Under the pieces are notes generated by a model. That model was not told where the DNA came from, did not search any database, and saw only the letters and a list, made by a program, of their open reading frames with translations. Of a stretch of DNA of 64,000 nt, positions 10,883-19,092 are shown piece after piece. Where the stretch lies: NCBI GenBank assembly GCA_041389885.1, contig JAWKRB010000024.1:1-64000 (forward strand), read 5' to 3'. Made by a program: the position numbers and the translations under genes. Source of the stretch: JAWKRB01 sp041389885 (GTDB taxonomy: Bacteria > Myxococcota_A > Polyangia > Polyangiales > Ga0077539). Numbering within the stretch: the first letter of the stretch is position 1; every line of letters begins with the position of its first letter.

Positions 10883-11489
10883 ACCCTTCCACAGGGGATT
10901 TGAAGGGACCAACGCGAGCGAGGTACCCACATCCCGCGCTGCCGCGCAGCCCTTCTCCCGCCTCGGGCTGCGTTCGACACACAAGTCAGGAATCCGCTTG
11001 AACACAAGCGTGATGCGCCTCTGGTCTGTCCGCGCCGCCCCTCGTCCCTTCGACCCAGCGCGGGTCCCCTCCACCCCCGCCCCCTCCTCCATGGGCTTCG
11101 CCGATGGAGGAGGGGCTGCGTCCTTCGGGAAGATGCTCCGCGTCGAACTGCCCTTGGGATGCGTCACATGGCCTGAGACCGCGCGGATGTGTCTGCCATC
11201 CCTTGTGTCTCAGCCCCTCCTCCATCGGCGAAGCCCATGGAGGAGGGGGCGGGGGTGGAGGGGACCCGCGTCGGGTCGAAGGGACGAGCGGCGCGGACAG
11301 ACCAGAGGCGCATCACGCTTGTGTTCAAGCGGATTCCTGACTTGTGTGTCGAACGCAGCCCGAGGCGGGAGAGGGCGCGCGGTCGCGTCGGTGTGGACCC
11401 GCGGTGCGGGTTCACTTCAACCTTTCACCTCCCCTGTGGAAAGGTACCAGCACCCTTCCACAGGGGATTTGAAGGGACCAACGCGAGCG
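10883..11489. repeat. Dispersed palindromic element, copy B (most complete)
   Basis: The core is a long inverted repeat: left arm 10954-11118 (165 bases) pairs almost perfectly with right arm 11211-11372 (162 bases) around a loop of about 92 bases. The arms extend imperfectly outward. Each arm ends inward in a nested hairpin (11081-11115 and 11214-11248; CCCCTCCTCCAT with ATGGAGGAGGGG). A 38-base segment at 10883-10920 recurs in direct orientation at 11452-11489, and a diverged inverted version lies at about 11420-11446, so the terminal sequence is present three times. The element fills the 654-base gap between the carotenoid oxygenase-like and kinase genes. No coding sequence, transposase or obvious target duplication is seen. 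Confidence 0.9.
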
Positions 11490-11522
11490 CGCCTCGGAGG
11501 CCCGCGGAGTGCGCGCGTCACG

Positions 11523-14500
11523 TCAGCCGCCGGGTACGAGCCCCCCGCGCAGCGCGGGCGCGAGGGAGCGCGCCAGGGCGCCAGGGTTGGCGAAGCCCGC
11601 GGCGCGCAGGCGCTCCAGGGCCGCGGCCTCGTCGCCCGCGCCCCAGGCCGCCGCGGCGGCGCGGTGCTCCACGGCGAGGGCCTCGAAGCCCTCGCGGGCG
11701 ATCGCGTAGGCCCGGCGCGCGGCGGCGGACTCGCCCTCGAGGTCGAGGCACCCCGCGCGGAGCGAGGCGGCCATGGCCGCGGCGAGGGGCGAGGCGCCGG
11801 CCTCGAGCTCGGCGACGCAGCGGCGCGCGTCGCGCAGCGGGCGGAGGTCGCCCCGCTCCGCCGCGAGGGCGAGGGCCACGCGCCCGCGCAGGTCGGCGAC
11901 GAGCACGCGGTGAAAGTGCACCGTGAGCATGAGCGCGCGGCGCGCGGCGCGAAGCCCGCGCTCCAGCTCGTCGCGGGCGCGGGCGAGGTCGCCGAGGTAG
12001 AGCCGCGCCTCGGCGCGCTCGAGGGTGCAGAAGAAATCGAGCAGGCCGTAGCGCCGGCCGAGCCACGCGGAGTGCCCCCGGTCGATGGAGCGCAGCGCCA
12101 GGTCGCCGCGGTCTTCGAGGAGGTGCGCCCGCGTCGCGAAGCGCACGCAGACGTTGGACTCGAGGTAGAGGTCCTCGCGGGCGCGGGCGTCGGCGAGGGC
12201 GTCGGCGACGAGCTCCCGGAGCTGCGCGTAGCGACCCAGCGCGGCGAGCGCCGAGGCGCGCACGATCTGCAGGCTGTCGAGGGACCACTGGTCGATGCGC
12301 CGCCGGTCGGTGAGCCGCTCGGCCGCGAGGTCGGCGTAGCGCAGGGCGTCGGCGCCGCGCCCCTCGACCCACGCGGCCCCCGAGGCCGCGAGGTAGAAGA
12401 AGCCCGCGGCGGCGTCGTCGACCCGCGCGAGGTGCTCGTCGACCGAGGCCACCAGCGCCGCGGTCTTCGCGGGTTCGTAGCGGTAGCCCGCCATCTGCAC
12501 GACGTAGATCCCCAGGGCCTGCACGTACTGCGCGAGGGTCCCGCGGTCGGCGGCGAGGGTCATGAGGCTGGCCTGCAGCGCCACCGAGCTCAGGGGCTCG
12601 GACATCGACAGCCCCAGCGCGGCGTTGTGCACGGCGTCGATGCGCGCGCGGTCGGCGGGCGTGGCCGCGTCGCCGGGCCCGGCGTAGCGGGTGCCCCGCG
12701 CGTTGAGCCCGCGGTGCTGGATGAAGGTCTGCGCGAAGGCCACCAGGGGGTTGGTCACGAGCCGCACCCCCTGCTCGGCGAGGGAGCGCCGCACGATCGC
12801 CACGCCGCGCTCGTGGTCGCCGGCGTACAGGAATTGCTCTGCGGCCCTGCGCTGCAAGCGCTTGCGCGCGTCGGCGTCGTCGTGGCGGGCGGCGAGGGCC
12901 TCGTAGCGCTCCCCCGCGCGCCGCCCTCGGCCCGCGCGCTGGAGGCACTCGGCGAGGCGCAGCGCGGCCTCCGTCGACGCGTCGCCGCACACGTCCACCG
13001 CGATCTCGAGGAACTCCGCGGCGCGGCGAAAATCCAGGCGCGCCTCGGCGCGGGCCGCGGCGTCGAGGGCGGAGCCCCGGAGCCGCCCGCGGTCGCCGCC
13101 CGCGCGCAGGTGGGGGACCACGCGCTCGGGGGCCGCGTCGGCCGCGATGAGCCCGTCGGCGAGGCGCAGGTGCACCGCGCGGAGCTCGTCGGCCGGGCAC
13201 AGCCGCAGCGCGGCCTCGCGCACCCAGCCGTGCGCGCAGGCCACGCGCTGCTCGGCGCCGCTGGTGTCGTAGTCGATGAGCCGTCGCCGGCGCAGCGACT
13301 CGAAGGCCATCGGGTCCTTCGGCGTGGCCGCGAGGAGCGACACGGGCGCGGGCTCGCCCGCGGCGGCGGCGGCGACGAGCATGTCCCACGCGCGGGGCGG
13401 CGCGTCGGCGAGGCGCGCGCGCAGGGCGTCGGCGAGCCACGCCTCGCGAGACGTCGCGCGGGCGCCGGCCTCGACCTCGACGTCGCGCCGCGCGAGGGCC
13501 AGGAGCGCCATGGGGTTGCCCGCGGCGAGGCTCAGCGCCGGCCCGAGGCCCGCGTCGGACTCGCCCCGCGCGGCGGCGGCGTAGAGGGCGCGGCTGTCGC
13601 TCGGGGAGAGCGGCCCGAGGGTGAGCACCCCGCCCAGCTCCGCGAGCTCGTCGATGGCGTGCCGCGCGCTCACCACGAGCCGCGGCCCTTCGTCTCGCGC
13701 GAGGGTCATGGCCTCGCAGAGCAGCGACCAGCTCCCGGGGTCTCCCCACTGCGCGTCGTCGACGAGCAGCAGCGTGGGCGCCCGAGCCTGGACCTTCGCG
13801 AGCAGCGCGGCCAGGGCCCTCGCCGCGCGCCTGCGCTCGGTGAGGGGGTCGCCCGCCTCGCCCGCGTCGGCGAGGAAGGGCGCGAGGCTCGGAAAGACCC
13901 TCCCCAGCGCGCCGTCGATGGACGCGAGGGAGCGCCGCGCGGCGCCGGGCCACGCCTCGATGAGCTCGGCGAGGGGGTCGATGAGCCCGTCGAGGGCGGG
14001 GAGCAGCACCTCCTCGAGCGGGTGACAGGCCGCGCGGAGCACCACGAGCTCGGAGGGCGCGCGCGCGAGGGCCTCGTCGATGAGCCGGGTCTTTCCCACC
14101 CCCGAGGGGCCGACGAGCTGCAGGGCGCGACGCGCGTCGTGGCCCTCGATCACGTCGCGGAGCGAGGCGAGCTCTGACGCGCGACCCACGAGGGGCGCCG
14201 AGGGGGCCGGGGGGCGGCGGCGCGCGCGGCCCCCGAGGTGCTCGGCGAGGAGCGCCTCGAGGTCCTCGAGGGTGGGGCGGTCGTCGGGAGCGGGCAGGAG
14301 CGCGCGGTTGAGCAGCGCCGCGACCGCGCCGGGGATGCCGTCGTCGGCCGTCAGCGGGGTGAACTCGGCGCGCTGCCGCGCCCGCTGCGACTCCTCGAAG
14401 CTGTCCTCGGGAAAGACCGCGCGCCCGGTGATCGCCTCGTGCACCATCACCGCCAGGGCGTAGAGGTCCTGCGAGGGCGACGGCGACGCGCCGAGCCAGA

Positions 14501-15023
14501 TCTCCGGGGCCATGAAGCCCAGGGTGCCCACGGGGTCCCCCGCCCGCGACGCGTCCCGCGGGATGCGCGACGCGAGGCCGCAGTCGAGCAGCACCACCCG
14601 CCCGTCGCGCGCCACCAGCACGTTCGGCGGCTTCAGGTCACGGTGCACGAAGCCCGCGCCGTGAATGCACCGCAGCCCGCGCACCGCCTGGAGGATCCGC
14701 CCGAGCCGCGCGGCCTCGTCGACGTCGCCCAGCGAGAAGGGCTCCGCGTCGAGGTACTCCATGGTGAAATACGCCCGCTCGGGGCTCACCACGAGGTCGA
14801 TGAACTCCACCACGTTGGGGTGCGCGATCGAGCTCAGCGTGCGAAACTCGCGCTTGAGGTACGACGCCGCCTCCGAGCCCGCGTCGTGCAAGACCTTCAG
14901 CGCGACCTCGGCGCCGCGCTGCCGGTCGAAGGCGCGGTACACGCTGCCGTACGCGCCGACGCCGACGAGCACAGACTCCTCAAAGCGCGCGGGGTCGACA
15001 TCTTCGGCGCCAGAAATGATCAA
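11523..15023 (-). CDS. Ser/Thr protein kinase-AAA ATPase-TPR signalling protein
   Basis: The 1166-residue cytoplasmic protein has three parts. Residues 15-265 are a Hanks-type kinase: glycine loop GVGAYGSVY, Lys43 in VALKVL, HRDLKPPN at 127-134, a DCG in place of DFG at 147-149, and APE at 172-174. Residues 275-600 or so are an AAA_16-like ATPase with Walker A GPSGVGKT (305-312) and Walker B LLLVDDAQW. The remaining 550 residues are alpha-helical and TPR-like. This kinase-ATPase-TPR layout is common in myxobacteria. Catalytic residues are intact, so the kinase is probably active; DFG to DCG keeps the metal-binding Asp. It is divergent from a GAF histidine kinase, so both may share a control region (15024-15148) and act together. 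The input signal and targets are unknown. Confidence 0.9.
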   Translation of the reverse strand: MIISGAEDVDPARFEESVLVGVGAYGSVYRAFDRQRGAEVALKVLHDAGSEAASYLKREFRTLSSIAHPNVVEFIDLVVSPERAYFTMEYLDAEPFSLGDVDEAARLGRILQAVRGLRCIHGAGFVHRDLKPPNVLVARDGRVVLLDCGLASRIPRDASRAGDPVGTLGFMAPEIWLGASPSPSQDLYALAVMVHEAITGRAVFPEDSFEESQRARQRAEFTPLTADDGIPGAVAALLNRALLPAPDDRPTLEDLEALLAEHLGGRARRRPPAPSAPLVGRASELASLRDVIEGHDARRALQLVGPSGVGKTRLIDEALARAPSELVVLRAACHPLEEVLLPALDGLIDPLAELIEAWPGAARRSLASIDGALGRVFPSLAPFLADAGEAGDPLTERRRAARALAALLAKVQARAPTLLLVDDAQWGDPGSWSLLCEAMTLARDEGPRLVVSARHAIDELAELGGVLTLGPLSPSDSRALYAAAARGESDAGLGPALSLAAGNPMALLALARRDVEVEAGARATSREAWLADALRARLADAPPRAWDMLVAAAAAGEPAPVSLLAATPKDPMAFESLRRRRLIDYDTSGAEQRVACAHGWVREAALRLCPADELRAVHLRLADGLIAADAAPERVVPHLRAGGDRGRLRGSALDAAARAEARLDFRRAAEFLEIAVDVCGDASTEAALRLAECLQRAGRGRRAGERYEALAARHDDADARKRLQRRAAEQFLYAGDHERGVAIVRRSLAEQGVRLVTNPLVAFAQTFIQHRGLNARGTRYAGPGDAATPADRARIDAVHNAALGLSMSEPLSSVALQASLMTLAADRGTLAQYVQALGIYVVQMAGYRYEPAKTAALVASVDEHLARVDDAAAGFFYLAASGAAWVEGRGADALRYADLAAERLTDRRRIDQWSLDSLQIVRASALAALGRYAQLRELVADALADARAREDLYLESNVCVRFATRAHLLEDRGDLALRSIDRGHSAWLGRRYGLLDFFCTLERAEARLYLGDLARARDELERGLRAARRALMLTVHFHRVLVADLRGRVALALAAERGDLRPLRDARRCVAELEAGASPLAAAMAASLRAGCLDLEGESAAARRAYAIAREGFEALAVEHRAAAAAWGAGDEAAALERLRAAGFANPGALARSLAPALRGGLVPGG

Positions 15024-15148
15024 GCGCAGACATTGGCTCCGCGCGCGATTCCGCAGTCAAGCGCAGAGTATTCGCGCGGTTGGAGCATCGCTTCGCGCCG
15101 TTGACGCGGCGTGCAGGGAGGGTGTTTTCTACGCACTGTAAGGAGCGC

Positions 15149-16423
15149 GTGTTGTCAGACGGCGGCGAAGAGCAAGGGCAGCGCGTGCTGCTCGAGATCG
15201 CGCATCAGCTCACCGCGACGCGCGACCTGTCGACGCTCGTGCCCCTGGTGCTCGAGCGCGTGGTGGCGCTGCTGCGCGCAGACCGCGCGATGTTCCTGGT
15301 GCTCGACCTCGACGGCGAGACCGAGCGTGCTGTGACGCACAACCTCCCGTGGCCGGGGCCCCCCGCGCCGCTGCCGATCGCGCGCTCGATCCTCGACCGG
15401 GTGATCCAGCAGCGCGAGATGATCGTGGCCAACACCGTCGACGACAGCGCCATGGGCTCCACCGAGAGCATGCGGCGCCTCGGACTGCGCCGCGTCGTCG
15501 CGGTGCCGGTGCTGCGACGCAACGTCGTGCTCGGGGTGATCTACGTCGACGCCGCGGGCCGGGGCTCCGAGGAGGTGCACGTGCAGGCCGAGACCCTGCG
15601 CGCCCTCGCCTCCCTCGTGGGCGTCGCCGTCGAGAACGCCCGGCTCTTCGACGAGCTCCGCTACCGCCGGGACCTCCTCGCGTGGATGGTCCACGACCTG
15701 CGCAACCCGATCACCTCGGTGAGCGTGAACGCGTCGCTGCTGCTCGAGCGGGCCGAGGCCGAGCAGCGCCCGCTGCTCCGCGAGATCGAGTCCGCCGCCG
15801 AGCGCGGCGCGCGGATGATCAACTGGGCCCTCACCCTCGACCGCAGCGAAGACTCGGTCCCGATCCACGCCTCGTGGACCCTCGCCCTGCGCGCGCTGCT
15901 CACCCGCTCCCTCGACGAGCACGCCCCCCTCGCCCGGCAGCGCGGCGTCACCGTCGAGATCGACGCCCCAGACGACCTCCCCGGCGTGGAGGTCTACCTC
16001 GACCGCTTCAACGTCGTGCTCGACAACCTGCTCTTCAACGCGATCAAGTTCGCGACGCCCGGCACCGCCGTGGTGGTGCGCGCGCGGCGCCGCGACACCG
16101 TCGGCCCCGCCCTCGCCGCGGGGCCCGCCGAGCGCCGCGGGATGAAGGTCTTCGACCGCTCGCGCATGGCCGCGCCGTCGTCGAGCGAGGGCTTCGTCGA
16201 GGTGTCTCTCGAGAACGTCGGCCCCCCCGTGGCGGGCGACGTGCGGCGGCGGCTGTTCTCCCGCGGCGCGCAGGGCCTCCGGAGCAGCGGGCGGGCCCCC
16301 AGCGGCCTGGGCCTCGCCATCGCCTACGACTGCGCGCGCAGCCTCGGCGGCACCCTGTGGATCGCCTCGGAGCCCGGCGCCACGCGCACGGTGTTCTCGT
16401 TCACCGTCCCTGCGCGGGGGTAG
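15149..16423 (+). CDS. GAF-domain sensor histidine kinase
   Basis: A GAF domain spans roughly residues 10-155. A histidine kinase core follows, with the H-box WMVHDLRNPIT (His182), N-box LDNLLFNAIKF and the G2-like SGLGLAIAYDCARSLGG. The G1 box is degenerate (LENVGPPV instead of D-x-G-x-G), so ATP binding may be altered. No membrane segment is seen, so it is a cytoplasmic sensor of small ligands or redox state. AAGGAG at 15140-15145 indicates a start at GTG 15149 or TTG 15152 (6-base spacing); the frame is open further upstream but without a ribosome site. Its 3' end overlaps the convergent solute-binding gene by 23 bases. No response regulator is encoded nearby. Confidence 0.87.
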   Translation: MLSDGGEEQGQRVLLEIAHQLTATRDLSTLVPLVLERVVALLRADRAMFLVLDLDGETERAVTHNLPWPGPPAPLPIARSILDRVIQQREMIVANTVDDSAMGSTESMRRLGLRRVVAVPVLRRNVVLGVIYVDAAGRGSEEVHVQAETLRALASLVGVAVENARLFDELRYRRDLLAWMVHDLRNPITSVSVNASLLLERAEAEQRPLLREIESAAERGARMINWALTLDRSEDSVPIHASWTLALRALLTRSLDEHAPLARQRGVTVEIDAPDDLPGVEVYLDRFNVVLDNLLFNAIKFATPGTAVVVRARRRDTVGPALAAGPAERRGMKVFDRSRMAAPSSSEGFVEVSLENVGPPVAGDVRRRLFSRGAQGLRSSGRAPSGLGLAIAYDCARSLGGTLWIASEPGATRTVFSFTVPARG

Positions 16424-17765
16424 CGCTCGCGCTCACCCAGGCGTCGCCCAGGCGCAGCTGCGCGCCCTCGAAGCGCGCGCCGCGCACGCCCGCGCGCAGG
16501 TGCAGCGAGGGGGTCAGCCGCCCCAGCGCCGCGATGACGCTGCGCGACCAGACCCCCGTCGCCACCGCGGCGCGACGGGCCGTCGGCGTGCGGGCGATGG
16601 CCGACGCGCCGGCCTCGTCACCGCCGGTGCCCGCGCTCGCGGCGAGGAGCGAGGCGAGGGCCATCCACGCGTCGCGCCCCATGGGCGCCACCGCGCGCAG
16701 GGTGAGGTCGGGGGACTCGTCGGGGGCCACCAGCATCACCCGCACGCGCACCGCGTCGAGGAGCGCGACCACGCGCTCGGCGAGGGCCGCGAGCACGGCG
16801 TCTCCCCGGGGCGCGCCCACCCGCAGCGCGCCGCCCCGCGCCGACACCGCCGCGAGGAGCGCCGCGGAGCCCTGCGCGCGGGTAGGAGCCGCGGGGAAGG
16901 GCCGCAGCGGCGCGTCGCCCGCCGTGAGCGGCGCGAGCGCGGCCTCGAGGGCCCTTGCCACCGCCGCCGCCGCGAAGGGCCCCCCGGCGGTCGGGACCAG
17001 CCCCACCGCGGCGGCCGGCGCGCCCGTGAGCCGGGTGGCCTCGCGCTGCACCGAGTAGAGCCCCGCGCCCCACCACGAGGCGTCGAGGGCGCCGGTGGTA
17101 AAGGCCCGGAGCTCGTCGTTGCGGGGCTGCGCGGGCACGAGCTCGACGCGCTCGAGAAAGGCGCCCCCCGAGGGGCAGAACGCGTTGCGCTGCAGAGAGT
17201 TCGGCGATCCGGCGAGCGGCGCGAAGGGGCCGACGCCCGCGCGCCCGCCGGCGTGAGGCACCGTCACCGCGAGGGCCGGCGCGGCGAGGAAGTCTTCGAG
17301 CCCGCCGGGCACGTCGGGGCGCACGAGGATCTCGCGCTCGCCGCGGGCCTGAAAGGGGCTCATGGGCGCCAGGAGCGCGAGGGCCAGGCGCCCCGCGGGC
17401 GTCTCCCTCGCCGCCGACCAGCAGCGGATCACCGCGGCGGCGTCGACCTCGGCGCCGTTGGACGCGGTGACCCCCTCCCGAAGCCGGAGCGCGTAGACGG
17501 CGCCCTCGCGGCGGGGCGGGCCGTCGAGGAGGGGGTAGCTCCAGCCCCCCTCGGGGTGCGCGGTGATGAGCCCGGCGTGCGTGAGCGCGAGGGGCCAGAG
17601 GTCGGCGAGGTCGGTGGCGCGCATCGGGTCGAGCACCGCGCGCGGGGCGGGGAGCGGCAGGCGGAGCGCGCCGCCGTAGGGCGTGCGCAGCGCGCCGAGG
17701 GCCGGGAGCGCGGGGAGCGCGAGGCCCCCCAGCAGCGAGACGAAGCCCCTGCGAGACAGAGACAT
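16401..17765 (-). CDS. Tat-exported extracellular solute-binding protein, family 5-like
   Basis: The 454-residue protein begins MSLSRRGFVSLLGGLALPALPAL, a twin-arginine signal (SRRGFVS) with a hydrophobic stretch, so it is exported folded. The rest resembles peptide/nickel-type ABC solute-binding proteins: a segment reading YALRLREGVTASNGAEVDA matches the family's typical 'LR-GV-FS-G--v-A-DV' element, followed by a two-lobed alpha/beta pattern. The start ATG shares one base with the stop of the upstream esterase-like gene (TGATG), which indicates translational coupling. No ABC permease or ATPase genes are in the window, so it may serve a distant transporter or act as a stand-alone binding protein. 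The ligand is unknown. Confidence 0.72.
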   Translation of the reverse strand: MSLSRRGFVSLLGGLALPALPALGALRTPYGGALRLPLPAPRAVLDPMRATDLADLWPLALTHAGLITAHPEGGWSYPLLDGPPRREGAVYALRLREGVTASNGAEVDAAAVIRCWSAARETPAGRLALALLAPMSPFQARGEREILVRPDVPGGLEDFLAAPALAVTVPHAGGRAGVGPFAPLAGSPNSLQRNAFCPSGGAFLERVELVPAQPRNDELRAFTTGALDASWWGAGLYSVQREATRLTGAPAAAVGLVPTAGGPFAAAAVARALEAALAPLTAGDAPLRPFPAAPTRAQGSAALLAAVSARGGALRVGAPRGDAVLAALAERVVALLDAVRVRVMLVAPDESPDLTLRAVAPMGRDAWMALASLLAASAGTGGDEAGASAIARTPTARRAAVATGVWSRSVIAALGRLTPSLHLRAGVRGARFEGAQLRLGDAWVSASATPAQGR

Positions 17766-18925
17766 CACGGCCCCTCGCTGGCCCACGCGGGGTCTTCGCG
17801 GGCGAAGCGGTCCATCCAGCGCACGAGCGCCGGGGTGGGGGCGAGCATGCCCACGTGGAGCAGGCCGGGGATGAAGAAGGTCCTCGCGCCGGGCCAGGTG
17901 CGCGGCAGGGCCTCGCCGGTGGCGCGGAGCTCGTCCCAGAACTGCAGGGCGTTGACGTTCATGAAGGTCGAGATGATCGCGTCGTGGGTGTACGAGATCA
18001 GCCCGAAGCGCCGCTGGGGGTAGCGCGCCTGGAGGGTTCGCACGACGGCGGTGATGTCCCCCTCGCAGCCGGTGCACCCCTCGGGGAGCTGGAGGTTCCA
18101 CGACGCGCGCCAGGCGCTCCAGCGCGCGGGGTCGGGGCGCACGGGGGGCCCGCTGTCGTCGAGCACGTCGACCACGGCGTCGGGGAAGGCGCGCTGCACC
18201 CGGTCCATGTTGAGCGCGGCGCCGAAGCCCCCGGCGGAGTCTCCCATCACGATCACCCTCCGCGCGCCGGGGAAGGTCGCCCGCACCCGCGGGATGAAGT
18301 GCCCGAGGTTGCGATACCCCACGTGGTGAATCTCCGCGGTGCGCCCGAGGAGCTCGTACCGGCTCACCCGGTCGCCCGCGTGCACGTCGCCGGTGCAGTA
18401 CGGCACGTACACCAGGTGCATCCCTCGAAAGGGGTTGGTCGGGTCGAGGCGCCGCATCGGGAGCATCGCCACGCGCAGCGCGTCGGTCTGAAACGCGAGG
18501 CGGTCGTAGCCCGTGGCGACGTAGAACGACGTGCTCACGGGGCCGAGACAGGTCGCGCCGTCCCAACACGCGCCGCCGCCCTGGAGAAAGAGCACCACGG
18601 TGTCAGAGCTCGCCGCGCGGTTGACCCCGAAGCCCGTGGGCGTGCCGTTCGCGCAGCGCGACTCGGGCACGTCGACCCAAATCCACTCGTTGACGGGAGA
18701 CACCACCGCCTGCGCCGCAGGGACATCGGACGCAGACGCGTCCTCCCCGACGTCGTCCCTGGGCGCCGGGCGGTCGTCGGCGGGCGCGGGGCGGTCGTCG
18801 GCGGGCGCCGGGCGGTCGTCGAACGCCGGGCGGTCGAGGGCGGCGTCGCGGGCGACCACCGAAGCCTCTTCGGTGCTTGCGCAGCTCGCGAGGGCGAGGG
18901 CGAGGGCGAGGGCGAGGCTGCGCAT
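17765..18925 (-). CDS. Pectin acetylesterase/Notum-family lipoprotein
   Basis: The 386-residue protein has a lipoprotein signal (ALALALASC) and a repetitive linker of three DDRPAPA-type units encoded by 21-base repeats at 18761-18823. The enzyme domain follows. Family features are GGGACWDGATC (oxyanion region), GDSAGGFGA (nucleophile Ser), SYTHDAIISTF (Asp/His region) and LLHVGM near the end as a candidate catalytic His. The family are serine hydrolases that deacylate polysaccharides or lipids; in bacteria the substrates are mostly unknown. It is the first gene of a two-gene unit with the Tat solute-binding protein, overlapping by one base. Probably an outer-surface or periplasmic esterase. 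Confidence 0.83.
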   Translation of the reverse strand: MRSLALALALALASCASTEEASVVARDAALDRPAFDDRPAPADDRPAPADDRPAPRDDVGEDASASDVPAAQAVVSPVNEWIWVDVPESRCANGTPTGFGVNRAASSDTVVLFLQGGGACWDGATCLGPVSTSFYVATGYDRLAFQTDALRVAMLPMRRLDPTNPFRGMHLVYVPYCTGDVHAGDRVSRYELLGRTAEIHHVGYRNLGHFIPRVRATFPGARRVIVMGDSAGGFGAALNMDRVQRAFPDAVVDVLDDSGPPVRPDPARWSAWRASWNLQLPEGCTGCEGDITAVVRTLQARYPQRRFGLISYTHDAIISTFMNVNALQFWDELRATGEALPRTWPGARTFFIPGLLHVGMLAPTPALVRWMDRFAREDPAWASEGP

Positions 18926-19092
18926 GGCGCGGGATCATGGTGCCCGCGAGGGCGGCGGCGCAAGCAAGGGAGCGTCACCGCCCCCATCTCCGCCGCGCCC
19001 CCCACGTCGGCCTCGAGGCGTGCGACATGAAATCCGCAGAAAGCGCCGGAGTGGCCTTGAATGGGGCCTTTCACCGCGACTACCCTCCTCCA

